A stretch of 64,000 nucleotides of DNA from Biomphalaria glabrata (lineage: Eukaryota > Mollusca > Gastropoda > Planorbidae): contig NC_074711.1 of assembly GCF_947242115.1 (NCBI RefSeq), forward strand, positions 37,126,001 to 37,190,000. Reading direction: 5' to 3'. The notes below the pieces were generated by a model that did no database searches, was not told the DNA's origin, and saw nothing but the letters and a program-made list of their open reading frames with translations. This document shows positions 48,301 through 59,410 of the stretch, piece after piece (positions within the stretch are counted from its first letter, which is position 1; each line of letters starts with the position of its first letter). The position numbers were made by a program, and so were the translations under genes.

Positions 48301-51300
48301 AGGAATATAAGCGTGCGTACTACTAGAAGCTGTAGCACTCAAAAAGACGCACTACGTCGTTTACGTATTGAGAGTTTACAGTTTTTATAGCTATTCATTT
48401 TGGATTAACCAACCATTAACATTTCATGGGAAGAAATAGCAGGCCCTCTTCCTAAGATCTTCATCATTCTTTATTAGTGTGAAACACAGGACTTAAGTCA
48501 CAACACGCTTATTTCCACGGTCACGTGCTTTCCCGTTCTGCCCTGTCCTCTCAGCTTCATCTAGTACACTGTAGCGTAATGTTCTTTTCCATGTTTCTCC
48601 GCGTCTTGTGCTCTGGGAGGTTCAAATCTAGCTCTGTTGTTGTCATGTTTTCATAGAGTGTTACCATCTTCACTGTCTATGATCTGCAATTCTTTATTTC
48701 TTTGTCCGCCTTTCCCACAGGATTTGGCGTTTTGTACTTTTTTCAAAACTTTATATGCAGCAACTCTTAATTCCTTTCAGGTGTCATTTGTTTAACAACG
48801 ATGTCTATGTCTGTGTTAGAGCCTACAGTACCTTTGTGGGCAATGAGTTTTATGAAAGTAAAAAACTGGGAGTTGGGTGAGTCAACACAATACAGTTAAT
48901 GAAACAAAACTTTTCAAAATAGTAAAGAGAAATAAATTACGAATAATAACTGGTATCTTTAAAAAGCTTGCAATTATGATTCATACACCATAACATATAG
49001 AAAACTCATAACATTTGTAAACTAGGGAAAAAAAAACATTATGCTTATTTGCATTTTTTTTGTTTTGGTTCAATAAGATAAAGGCTTAAGTAGGTAGTAG
49101 GTCAGGGGTAGAGAAACAGCTGTTGGTGTCACTGTTTTGTTTTTAAACACGACGCTATTGAATACCTCATATGAAACCATCATTGTTGTCCATTTCGTTG
49201 ACCCAAAGAATAAATTGAGGAACAAAACACAGCCAATTTATATTTCATTTCTTTTTTTCACTAAAGCTAAAAAACTACAACAAAACTTAATGTTTCTATC
49301 TTACTAAAGACCAAAGTATGGTACTTCATCCATCACAGACGACCGGCATTGAGCCTGGAGTTCTTATTGTTGTTGATAATTTTAAAATTAACAAAGTCCT
49401 ACTGTTTAAATTTAACGTGTACCAACTTTTACCAGACAGACATACAAAAATGAGTTGCTATAAGCTTTGTAACAAGCAATAGAAAAAAGATTACTAAAAC
49501 AAGGTTACAAAAGACAGTGTGGAAACACAAACTCAAAATCGGCCCCCGAAGTGGAGCTTCAATATTTTCAGAAAGAACATCCAAATGAAATTATTTCAAA
49601 GACAAATGAGACATAAGAATGAAAGAAGGTTAACAGATCTTGTGTAGGGCCCCAACGGTACCGCGGATCAAAGAATAGGTGAAAGTGAATGTAAATTTAG
49701 ATGTGAACCTGGCCTAACTAGTTCCCCTTTCAGTCCTTGTAGCAGATGATGTAAAGTACATATGTTTTTGTGGCCTACGGTTAACGAGGGTGTCATGTAG
49801 CCAGCACAACGACCAACCGCCTTTACTTTTCCCCAACTAATGTCAGGTACCCATTAGAGCTGAGTGGACTCAGAGGCTCCCAAAGATTCCAAAGTTGAAA
49901 ATCCCAGTCTTCACCAGGATTCGAACCCAGGACCCCCGGTTCGGAAGTTAAGCGCTTTACCGCTCAGCCACCGCGATTCCCCTGGCCAAACTGATATAAT
50001 TGATTTAATTGTTTTGAAAAGGCTCAATCTCTTATTCGAATCCAATAAAAAAATTTAATAAATTCCGCAATAAAAAATGTTGAGGAAAATAACGTTTACA
50101 AGATTACTATTCATTTTAAATTAGGTCTAACTTATAATGCGTACTAATTAGCTTTTTCTCTTTAAAAAAACTGCTTGCATAACTAATTTTAAAAATTAGA
50201 TTTTTCGCTTTCAGAAAAAAAAAAGTAGCCGTTGCATCAGAACTTTGAATGGTCTAAAATATTGTGATGTCGGATTTTCAATATCTTTTCTAGTTTACGA
50301 GATCTAAACGGGACAGACGGACAGACATTTCGCACAAAACTAATAGCGTCTTTTCCCCCTTCGTGGGCCGCTAAAAACAACTTCTATTTATCTGAAAACG
50401 GCATGGTTTAGCTCCCTTTCTACTATCTAAAACAAAATTAATAAATTATTACTAATTGATTAATAAATTGGTTAATTTTTGGATTGATTCGTGTATTGTC
50501 ATCGACTATGAATAATTATGCGAAATTTCAACTGGGTCCGAGAATGGAAAAAAAATGAAATTGTCAAAGCGTAATAAGGGAATTAAATTCATATATACAT
50601 CCACATTTATTCCCCATATTTCAATATAAAAAATTAATCACCAGTAATTTATTTGCTAAGTAGTTACTTTTTTTTTTATTGATTCATGCCTTTGTCAGGT
50701 TAATGAATAATTGTGCAGGTTTCAACTTGATCCGAGAATGGGAAATGGGAGAAAAAAATCATGTTCAAACTATTGACCAGACAGCCAGAGTGAGTTGATA
50801 TAGGGCAAATAAAGGCTTTGTAATTAGAAAAACGTTTTATGTGTTTTATATTTTAAATACATATTTTTTTTAAATTTAGGGCTGATATTTCTTCCTGATT
50901 CTATCGGCTATTTCATTGGAACCAACTGTTTTGGGGAAGTATCTCAGCGAATCGGAAGGTAAACAATGAGAATTGAGATCATCCTGAATGTGTTTTAAAA
51001 TATAAGGACAATTTAATAAAGATTTTTTGTTGTTCTTTTTGTTTCAGATGGTATTGTTGTGTATTTTGCATTTTGTTGATCGCTCTTTGTCAGATCTGTG
51101 TAAGTAGTTTTTTTTTTAGATAGTTCTATTATACAACTACTAGAAAAACCAAATGATTTCACAGTTTATGAAGCTTACAATTAGCACATAAAAAACACAT
51201 ACATGCATGATACAGTTATTCCAGTCACATACGAAGCTTTGGCATTAACCCATATCTCCTCTCTTTCGACCTCTTTCATATAAAATCGCAGGCCTTAATT

Positions 51301-54300
51301 GGATACATAACCTTCAGAAAAAAGTGTTTTTTTTTTTTTTTTTACAAAAAGAGCATTTATGTAATTATCATGTATTAAAATCTTAAAACAAATAGAATTA
51401 GAATAGTCAACTTTTCGTAACGTTGCAAAAACATAAATTTTTATAATACGTATATAACTATAAATATCCAGATTTATCTCCCTAGATCGGTTTATATAAT
51501 TTTTTTTTTAAATAGTGCTAGACAAAAAGAGACTTTCATATTCGAACCATATGGGAAAAAGTTTTACGATTTGCATCCCAAAATTTCTATGTTGTTGTTT
51601 CTTTGTATTAAATTTGTATCTTCAATATTTACATTGTACCAAAAAAGTGATTTTGTTGAACAAGTGTTTTTGATATTTCATTTAAGATCTATTTTTTTTT
51701 TTTTCAAGTTTAAGTATATACTGGAAATTCTTAAGCATTTAAATAGTAATGGAATATATTTCATATATATTTTAACGAAGTTTAATATAAACGATTTTAT
51801 TAAAAAATACATAACTGGTTACATACTCGAACTCCCCAAGAATTATACTTTCGGTGTTTCTGATATTCCTCCTGATCTAAATCCTAAATCGAGGCTCTGA
51901 CCTCAACGACCCACACCAAAAATTTAAAGTTAAAAAAGAGATATGTATCCACGAATTAACTTGCATTTCTGCATTCATCGCTTTTTTTTCCCTATTTTGT
52001 TGTCAGTTGCCTTTTGCTACTTCAATCCCACAACTGATTCTACCACACTTTGGTCTAGGGTTGGGATTAGGTAAGTGTATCAATAATATTATAAGATGTA
52101 TATTAATAATTTAATAATTGAAACATGCTTTATAAATTGTTTATGTACTAAAAGGTAGAAAATAACATTAAAATGACTTAACATTCTATAAATTAAGATA
52201 TCTTCCATTCGTCTTTGCTGTATTAAAAAAAACGAGGAAGTTAATTATTCTATTGCAAGCTTCAGTCGCGAAGCGACTTCTGATCATCTCATGAAAAAGA
52301 TATGATTGCCCTGACATTACCTATGGTCGAAACAATGTTGCCCACACACCTGACCTGTTCCCTCCTCTCCACGTAGCCAACGAAAAAGCAAGTGCCGATA
52401 CAGTTTGGGATCAGCGGCGTCACATGCTCTGCCAGAGTGTAGTACTGTGTTCTGCATGCTGACTCAGGTTCGCCGACTCCTGATTTCCCCCAGGGTTGAC
52501 TCTCAAAGCCTTTCTTTGTGTATAGCTGCAATGCAGCAGAGGTTTGAATTCAGAGTTGTCATTCTCTTAGGAGGGTAGTAAGCCAAGGACAACGAGCCCC
52601 TATTGTCCGAAGCTAACTTGTTAAGGCGCCAGTTGCTCGCCTTTGCCCCTTGTCCTGATAGTAATAACCCAATATCCGAGCCACACGTGAAGGCAAGAAG
52701 GTAGTCAGAGGCTATTTGAGACGCATGCCCTTGAAGTATTTTATAGGTAATGGAGTGAAAATATCCATTACCACTTCCGGCATTAGAAACCTTACGGAAC
52801 CAGATACATAAATAATGAGATTTTCATCTAGTCACGTGATTGGGGAACGTGCTGTGTTTCACCTAGTTGTAAATATCCACCTGTAAATTTGTCAAACCTC
52901 AAGCAGACGAAGATAATTTTAATACTTTTGAAAAGGAAACATGTTCATAAGAAATGTTTCACTAAAATAAAAAAAATATATAATTATGCAAAAGAACAAC
53001 ATTGAGCTAGCGTTGTGTGTGTCACTTACCAAGATAAAATGTTCACTATGACAGGAATAACTGACGCAGCAATCATGCCACTTCTTGCTCTACTTGTGGA
53101 TGTCAAAAACGAGTCTTTCTACGGCTGTGTCTACGCTGTTGCACAGCTGGCTGTATGTTTGGCATATTCTGTGGGTAAGGTGATCTTGTCGGGCCCGAAA
53201 TAAACGTTTATTAATATAGTGAAATATAAAAAATAAAGATTAACCCCCAGTACTGTTGCTTGAAATTTCAGGACCGTTTGCCGCTGGTATGATAATAAAA
53301 GAAGTAGGATTTCCATGGTATGTTCTAGCTTTCACATTTATACTATTTTATCGTTAAAGGTGTCACGAAGATTGTTCGTATATCGATGTGCTTCCTTTAA
53401 TTAGAATCTTATTACATATTTATAAATGTGTCCATTTTCAACAACATTTTGGTCTGAATTTAGTCATTTAGTTTGTAAATATAATCTAATATTTCAATTA
53501 TAAAGTTATGGAATCTACTTGGGTAAAATGTGTTCAAATTAACTTCAAAGTGTATTGACTAAATCTGAGAAAGAGACGATAAAACAGACAGTATTGACAC
53601 GGTAGTATTCTTACATGGATACAACTGACTCTTTAGCCCGGCAAAAAGTCACAACGGCCAATCTACTATTAACAAGAGTTTAAGGTATATGACTCATTCT
53701 ATATTGTAAGACATTGGAGGCGCCCAGATGAGTCACTGATTTTAGTTTCTTCTTGAGACGGGACAGAATCTGATTGTGAATAATCAATCAAATTCCGGAG
53801 CGGCAAAGTTTGCCACCGTTCGTGCATGTATATACATCTGTTTTAGGGCTAGCTGATAGGGCAACTTTCTTTTTCTTTCTCTTGACCAAGACCGCTTTTA
53901 TTCTTTTGTTCTCGGCGAGGTTTGTACCGGCACTCAGTCTCTCCACATTCTGTTCGGTCTTGGGCTATTTCCTCCCACATACTTTGATTGACCCCTGTAG
54001 TTCTCATGCCTTGCTGGAAGACATCTCTGTAGGTTTGTTTTGGTTGTCCTTTGGTCTGACTCCTTCCGCAAGCTCAGCATAGAGGATGCTTCTGAAGTTT
54101 CTCCATTTGGCCTGCGTAGTCTTCTCCGTTTTTATTAAGTCAGAATAATGTAAGATTATTATTAAATTATGTGTACAGTGTGCTTTAAAAAAAAAATTAA
54201 ATTTGACTGTTTTGATAACTATTGATGTACATTACATTTATTTCAATTGGATCTAAGATCTGTTGACAATTTTAGAAGTAATGGACCATTCATTGTCAAT

Positions 54301-54852
54301 AAATAAATTTTTGATGACTATAAGTATTCTACAGTAAAAAAAATATTGGTTTCCAATACATAATACTTTGTTACCTTCAATTGATTAATTTGAACTTGTA
54401 TAAATTATCTTTTTAGAATATAATAATCGTGCCTATTTAGTAATTTTAAAAATGATTTTTAAATTTTAAGGCTGATGCGAGGCATGGCTATTCTGAACAT
54501 TCTCTTTAGCCCATTGTGTTTTATCCTGAGTAAAGCTCCGATATCATTAGACGAAGACGTGAGTATTCCAATTGACTCTCAGTGCTTAGACTATTTTCAA
54601 GTAGACACTAATAGTTGCACACAACGAACACAAAATTAGACCTATCTCAGTTCATCACTTTTTAATTTAACAAACAGGTCGTCATTTCTACATCTCTTTG
54701 ATGTCTAAAATAAGATTCCAATATGTATACCTTTATACATTTTCCAGAAACCACTGACCAAGTCGGACATTGATAATAAATACTACACGCAAGAGAAAGA
54801 GATAGACGAAGCATGTTTCAAATATGGCCATCTAATTGAAGATGATGACTAA
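39342..54852 (+). CDS. SLC18-family vesicular amine/acetylcholine-like transporter, 16 exons, complete (524 aa)
   Basis: Exons: 39342-39501, 41268-41601, 42611-42669, 44923-45006, 45383-45475, 45642-45731, 46531-46571, 46761-46824, 48781-48876, 50880-50958, 51048-51099, 52007-52070, 53055-53174, 53272-53317, 54471-54558, 54748-54852, all GT..AG and in phase. The product is a 12-helix major-facilitator protein of proton/transmitter antiport type, expected in synaptic or secretory vesicle membranes. TM1 has MLDNLLLTSVVPIIP (Asp46). A large luminal loop carries three N-glycosylation sequons (Asn75, Asn111, Asn118). TM2 has SSKAIVQL (Lys148), TM4 IARAIQGLGS (Arg199), TM7-8 NWELGLIFLP (Trp338) and TM10 TDAAIMPLLALLVDV (Asp409). 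TM11 reads YAVAQLAVCLAYSVGP, with Gln436 where VMAT and VAChT have Asp. TM7 has Ser331 where VMAT has Glu. The acidic cytosolic tail ends EDDD. It is clearly SLC18-like, but the substrate is uncertain. Confidence 0.93.
39679..39912 (-). mobile_element. tRNA-derived SINE, family B
   Basis: Reversed, it starts GGCGCGGTGACTGAGAGTTA, has a B box GGGTTCTAATCCTG and continues with GGGTACCTGACATTAG and the usual end. It lies in the first intron of the SLC18 gene, antisense to it. The plus-strand open frame MDSEAPKD... across it is spurious. Confidence 0.8.
41860..42235. repeat. (TCTC)n / (GTCTCTCT)n simple-sequence tract
   Basis: Nearly 380 bases of polypyrimidine on the plus strand are built from TCTCTCTG and TCGGTCCC-type variants. 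All three frames stay open, producing long serine/leucine open frames that are not genes. It lies in the second SLC18 intron. Confidence 0.95.
43858..44847 (+). mobile_element. Composite repeat, family G copy 1, interrupted by a SINE
   Basis: It starts GTTTTTAGCGGCCCCCGAAA and ends GGGGGCCGATTTTGAG plus TTTGTGTTTCCACAC. The same unit occurs reversed at 49510-50387. It contains a diverged family-B SINE body (GGGTTCGAATCCTGGTGAAG at 44.27 kb) and a decayed LINE carboxyl end. A family A SINE (44617-44797) is inserted near its 3' end, absent from the other copy. CGGCCCCCGAA at one end is mirrored by TTCGGGGGCCG at the other, suggesting short terminal inverted repeats. It lies in the third SLC18 intron. 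Confidence 0.75.
44617..44797 (+). mobile_element. tRNA-derived SINE, family A, nested in the family G repeat
   Basis: GGTCGTGCGGTTTGCGCGCT, the B box GGTTCAAACCC and the GTCCTGCGGGAGGTTTGG body match the 34-kb copy almost base for base, so insertion was recent relative to the host repeat. Confidence 0.85.
45832..46112. repeat. Inverted pair of LINE carboxyl-end fragments (family W)
   Basis: The right half (45940-46112) reads forward as DNLKELTGLPLREIL, then SKDREEWRKEVNRLRDR before a stop, the conserved carboxyl end of a common molluscan non-LTR element. The left half (45832-45935) reads the same kind of end on the minus strand (TVNRSCVVPQRSNRLRDN). The two ends face each other as an inverted repeat within the sixth SLC18 intron. 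Both are truncated. Confidence 0.7.
47104..47305 (+). mobile_element. tRNA-derived SINE, family C
   Basis: GCGTGGTCGAGAGGCTATGA gives the A-box-like head, followed by AAGGGGGCTCGAGCAGAG, where part of the B box appears deleted relative to the 6.9-kb copy. The body CCCACTGGTCCACAAATGAG, with GCGCTCTGAGCATG, follows. It lies in the eighth SLC18 intron. Confidence 0.75.
49430..49490 (+). repeat. Family E end fragment
   Basis: ACTTTTACCAGACAGACATA and TGCTATAAGCTTTGTAACAA match the distal part of family E (compare 12.60 kb). Confidence 0.45.
49510..50387 (-). mobile_element. Composite repeat, family G copy 2 (inverted relative to copy 1)
   Basis: Reversed, it matches copy 1 at 43858 from GTTTTTAGCGGCCC to the CCACAC end, including the embedded family B SINE with a well-kept B box (GGGTTCGAATCCTGGTGAAG) and A box (GGCTGAGCGGTAAAGCGCTT). 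It lacks the inserted family A SINE. It lies in the ninth SLC18 intron, so the primary transcript would carry both orientations about 5 kb apart. Confidence 0.78.
50440..50830 (+). repeat. Two partial family E repeats in tandem
   Basis: The first half has TATGCGAAATTTCAACTGGG then TCCGAGAATGG. The second has CAGGTTTCAACTTGATCCGA, TTCAAACTATTGACCAGACA and the AAGGCTTTGTAA end. They directly follow the family G element and end just before SLC18 exon 10. Confidence 0.55.
52310..52620 (+). repeat. Dispersed repeat, family D copy 2
   Basis: GATACAGTTTGGGATCAGCG, TCACATGCTCTGCCAGAG and GGTTTGAATTCAGAGTTGTC match copy 1 at 14.3 kb. It has higher G+C than the surrounding SLC18 intron. It probably derives from a LINE end, but no domain is readable. 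Confidence 0.55.
53990..54125 (-). repeat. LINE carboxyl-end fragment (family Z-like)
   Basis: Reversed, it reads RNFRSILYAELAEGVRPKDN and then QNKPTEMSSSKA before a stop. This matches the LLYGQL-EG-R segment of the family Z LINE fragment at 31.1 kb. It lies in the SLC18 intron before exon 15. Confidence 0.6.
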
Positions 54853-56652
54853 TAGGGTCATTGTACATGACGTGTAATGCATTATTTAAAAACAACAACA
54901 ACAAAAAACAACAACAACAACAAACAGTTGTTATGGACGATCAAAAGAAATTCTAATAACAGAAACTTCAGACAACGCTAGAATCATTGTTCTACAGTTG
55001 CAAGACTAGCTTTTGATTTGTTAGTTCGCATTACCAACAAGCCATCAAATAGAAAAACATATTTATTTTAGTTTTTAAGAAAATCAACGCCCGTGCAATT
55101 TAGATACTAACACAGGGGTGGGCAACATTTTGTATCGAGGGCCGCATTAAAAAAAGTTTGGGAATGGCGGGCCGCATATATATATTAGAACGATAAGCTT
55201 GCTGTGTAGAATGTCTTTTAATTCATATATACACTGTATTACGATTTTTTAAAATTGCTGTTATCTTTTTATATCACTACTTCTTACACTCGTGCATAAT
55301 GTTTCGGAACAGTGAAACTATCTTACTAGTTGTTACCCCTGTGACTGCTGTCAAATTACAGTCAGTCAACATTGACCAGTGATTATACTTGTTTAGTTTC
55401 CACAAAATATGCTTGCTCACTAATGAGACAATTTATGTTTCGGAATTTAAATGTCGGGACGAGCGAAGCCTACCCTTGTGGAGCATCACCAGAGAATGCT
55501 GACCATGTCCTTCAATGGTGCATACTAAATCAAGGGACCCGAACAAGACTCCCCAAAGACTATTTTGAGAACTGTCTGATCTGGAAGCCACTACGCGGTT
55601 CATCTCAGATATAGGATTACTGATCTGAACCCTCCAACATGTAAAATGAGAACGAAGAAGAAGAACTGATGTATGTGTACCCAAATAGTGTGAACAGCAG
55701 CAAGGTTTCTTAAGGTGTGGAAATGCAGCTTCTGGCACCCATAATACTCCCGTGGTAGTGCTGACTGGAACTTCTCTTTGCTCTGGAGCTGAATCGGCTT
55801 CTCTTAATAAGTGTTGTACTTTTCATTTCGCTGAAGATAGTTTCACCTTTAAGCAAAAGAAAATGACAAAACTATTCCTGTTTCAAGTTTATGGTTCGCA
55901 GTCAAAGATCGAGCTCCATCAGTTGTCACACTTGCCATCTTGTTCCAAGCCTACCCAACACTCAGACATTGTTTCTTAAATTGAGTGTATTGATGTATAG
56001 CCAATAAGCAAAATCTTCGTTTACTGGAAACTTTTAATAATGAGACAATTTCAATAATTTATATAGATATATTTTTTTATAAATATTTGCATTTTTATAT
56101 CTATATACTGTGGGCACAACTGATTTCTGTAGGTGTCGGCGGGCCGCATAAAACACCTCGGCGGGCCGCATGTGGCCCGCGGGCCGTAATTTGCCCACCC
56201 CTGTACTAACAGATGTTGCCAAAATTATGTGTATGTTTTTGTTAACTTTATATTACCAAAAATACTACTGCAGCAGAATTGCATAAATTGAGGGAAAATC
56301 CAATAATAACAACCTTTGTGGTGTCTCCGGTGAAACGGAAGTATGGGTAAAGTCAACATTTTTGTAAAACTATACAATATTTTTTTTTTGCATTTAAAAG
56401 CACAGTAAAATAAAATTAATAATCAAAATGTCATACAAAGAAAAGATTACTGTGAATTAATAGAATTATCTCTATTTGAGAAAAACAACAACAACAACAA
56501 CTCTGAGTTACGATTGTGTTTAATATGTCTCTATGGTAACACTTTATTTGCAAAGGTAAATATATCGGTCCTATGTTTGTATTTTGATCTGAAAGTTGTG
56601 CTTATTGTAGCTTTTGTCGTTTTTATTTGATGTATCATTCAACATGAATAAA
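54853..56652 (+). other. Probable 3'UTR of the SLC18 gene, carrying a hAT insertion
   Basis: After the TAA stop come CAA-rich simple sequence, a complete 1.1-kb hAT element (listed separately) and further A+T-rich DNA up to AATAAATAAA at 56647-56656. A GT-rich stretch (CACTTTGTGTTTGTTAG) follows that signal. Transcript extent is inferred; an earlier poly(A) site is possible. Confidence 0.4.
55113..56203. mobile_element. Non-autonomous hAT-type element (1091 bp) with 8-bp target duplication
   Basis: The ends are CAGGGGTGGGCAACATTTTG and GTAATTTGCCCACCCCTG (13-bp inverted repeat core CAGGGGTGGGCAA). TACTAACA flanks both sides exactly (55105-55112, 56204-56211). Subterminal GGGCCGCAT repeats occur on both sides, as in hAT elements of this kind. 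The interior carries a LINE 3'-end fragment (NADHVLQWCILNQGTRTRLP, ending at 55.66 kb) related to the one at 2.44 kb. No transposase is readable. Confidence 0.9.
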
Positions 56653-58379
56653 TAAACATGCATGCGACAACTTGTACACACTTTGTGTTTGTTAGCTTTA
56701 TTTACAAGACGTTTAAAGGAACTTTATACGGATAAGAAGATAAGATCCCACTGACATATACATTATAAAGATATTCAATAACTTTAATTTAGCAATTTCA
56801 TTTAATGAATCTGCAATGTCTGCACTATACATACATTTACTGTGTTAATATAAAAATAGTAGGCCTAGGCTTATACACCATTAGAATAGGGAAAACGTAT
56901 TGTTTCAATATTAAATGACTTAGGGTTTAATTGACCAGTGGCCTTGGTGACAAGGATCAAGTGTACGGAGACCAATTAACAGGATCTACTTTAGCCATAA
57001 CAAACTAGGCAGCCGTTGAGGGCCTCCAATTGGTGGTGGCCTCGCAAAGGGCTAAAAAAATAGATAATAATAATACTAATAATCTTTATTGTCCGTATGG
57101 AAATTTGTCTTACAATTTGTGCATTACACCAAACAAAAAACACAAATTGCATGTCGCCACAGTGCAGCGCCATAAAAAATAGCAAAACTTCGATCAGATC
57201 TCCTACATTGTAGAGCATTATGACTCTATGTTTACTTGTCTAAATCTGTCTCTACTACAGAAATTGTGATATATGAATTTCAGTTATTTGTACATTTAGT
57301 TATAAACGGGCACATATCTATTTCTTTAATAAATTGCGTAATATACTTTTTCGCTGTTTCTTTTTTTTTTTTTATTTCATACGGGGCACCAAATTCACTT
57401 CACCAATGACTCCAATTATCCAGCACCTGCCCTGCATGTAGCAAGAGACACCCTTCACTACCCAAACACAAACCTAATGTGATGCATGACGTCAAACAAA
57501 CACCGATACCCCCCCCCCGGACGTACACACACAAATAGCGGTTAAAAAAAAAAAAAGGATGATTGGGTGAAGTGCAAACAAAGAACATCTTCACATTCTC
57601 TTAGCACATCACCACAAAAACATCCTATTGCAATGTTCACATTCCACGGATCTGTCTAGTCGCATGGATTAGAGTAATATTGTATTGTGGCGTAAAAGCC
57701 ATGGTACGAACGGGTCCATTGCGCAGCGCCCAGCATGCTTAATAGGGCCCACATTGGCTATGAAAGACGGACGTTTATTACCATACAGAAGTCTTGCTAG
57801 CAGGGATTTGCGTCAGTGCAAAAAAGAGTAGCCACCAGGGTCATAATTCTCACTAACCTTCGAGATTTTAATTTAAAGGGGCGTTTCCATATTCATGTGC
57901 ACGGGACAAATGGTATTTTGCCACTGAACAGAGGCGTTAGTGGGGGTGCCGAGTGGGGCAACCTATCCAGGCCTCGCGTCTTAAGAGGACCTCACGATAA
58001 AGAAAATATTTTGTCACTGACACTACTGACAGCTCAGTTTAACCGTTTGACAGGCTCACTAAGTAAGAAAAATGTTTCGGCTTCTTTAAATGCAGACTAG
58101 TTAGAGAATAACAAAACATTTTTTTTTTCAAATTTGTATCATTATTTTAAATATTATTCATTTCTTTAACGAATTATTTAATTGATACCGTAATCTTAAA
58201 ATTAGACTTACTGACAAATACAGAATTTAATATTAGACATGCAAATGTAGGCTATTTGAAATTTTAAGATAACCTGTTCATTTTTATTTTCTTTTCAATT
58301 ATCTATGTTTAATTTGTAAATAGATTTCTATGTAAACATTTATTATTACTTTGCCTGACATAGATCTAGAGATTTAATA
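56653..58379. other. Intergenic repeat-rich stretch
   Basis: It contains a dispersed repeat end at 57.05-57.22 kb ((AAT)n followed by CTTTATTGTCCGTATGGAAA, a common retroposon-tail layout). It also has C- and A-runs near 57.5 kb and a G+C-richer relic at 57.68-58.02 kb (GGGGTGCCGAGTGGGGCAAC). The open frame across that relic has no recognisable domain. I see no host exon here. Confidence 0.4.
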
Positions 58380-59410
58380 GTGAACAAATAGATGCTATCT
58401 TACTAGATTTTTCTAAGGCTTTTGACAAAGTTCACCACCATAGTTTGCTTAAAAAAATAAAATATTTCGGCATTAATGGTCCACTGCATCAGCGGATTAA
58501 AGATTTTCTGATAGGGAGAGAAAAAACTAATTGCATTACTTCAGGAACAAAAGTCAGATTATTTGCAGACAATTGCATAATATATAGAACAATAAAAACA
58601 ACACAAGACACAGATATTTTACAAAGAGAATTAGATGAATTACAGAAATGGGAATCAAATTGGAGCATGTCTTTCCACCCAGAAAAATGTCAGTTGTTAA
58701 GAGCAACAAAAAAACTAAAACAAATTAATTCCACTTATCTTATTCATGGCAAACCAGTAGGCCTAACACAGACTAAAAACGCAAAACACCTAGGTGTTAT
58801 AATAAATGAAAAACTGTCATGGAATCCACATATTGATGAAACTACAAAAAAATCAAACAAAGCATTAGGATTTATTACAAGAAATTTCTATAAATCAAAT
58901 AAGAATATAAAACTAAAATGTTATTTAACCTTGGTTAGGCCAATAATAGAATATGCATCCTCTGTTTGGGACACCTCAACTCAAGAAAACATTAAGAAAC
59001 TAGAACAGACACAAAATAGAGCAGTGCGATTCATAACAAACGAATATTCACATTTGACTAGAGTAACACCTTTAGTAAAATCACTAAATTTAGAAAGCCT
59101 TCAGGACAGAAGGCTCAAAAGTAAAGTAGCAATCATACATAAAACACTGAACCATAATCTTCAAATACAAAAACAAAATTTAATAAAATACTCAGAAAGA
59201 CACAAAGATAAAGGCACATTCCTCGTCCCATATGCTAGGACAAATTTGTACAAATACTCCTTCTTCCCTAGTGCTAATAGAGCATGGAATGGGTTGCCTG
59301 AGCTAGCCAGGAAAACCAGTGACTTGGCAGAATTTAAGTCATTGGTTAATATGCATGGCTACATGCATGACGCGTAGGACGTAATCATCTTCTTTTTTGA
59401 AGTAACGTCT
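58380..59410 (+). mobile_element. 5'-truncated jockey/CR1-like LINE (family Y, longest copy)
   Basis: It starts inside the reverse transcriptase (EQIDAILLDFSKAFDKVHHH) and stays open almost to the end (stop at 59377). The segment normally holding the GVPQGSVLGP motif, roughly 35-40 residues, is deleted: IGREKTNC is followed directly by ITSGTKVRLFADN. The catalytic FADD is FADN. Thumb and carboxyl blocks are well kept (HLGVIINEKLSWNPHIDETT, IIEYASSVWDTSTQENIKKL, LVPYARTNLYKYSFFPSANR). The tail ends in AAGTAACGTCTGTATTATAT and (AAGAT)n. It is catalytically dead but little decayed, so relatively young. Fragments of the same family lie at 4.7, 31.5, 37.8 and 60.7 kb. Confidence 0.92.

Noticed and set aside
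57816-58100. 94-residue open frame with a G+C-rich centre
   Set aside because: No recognisable domain, no splice context, and surrounded by repeat relics; more likely part of a decayed element.
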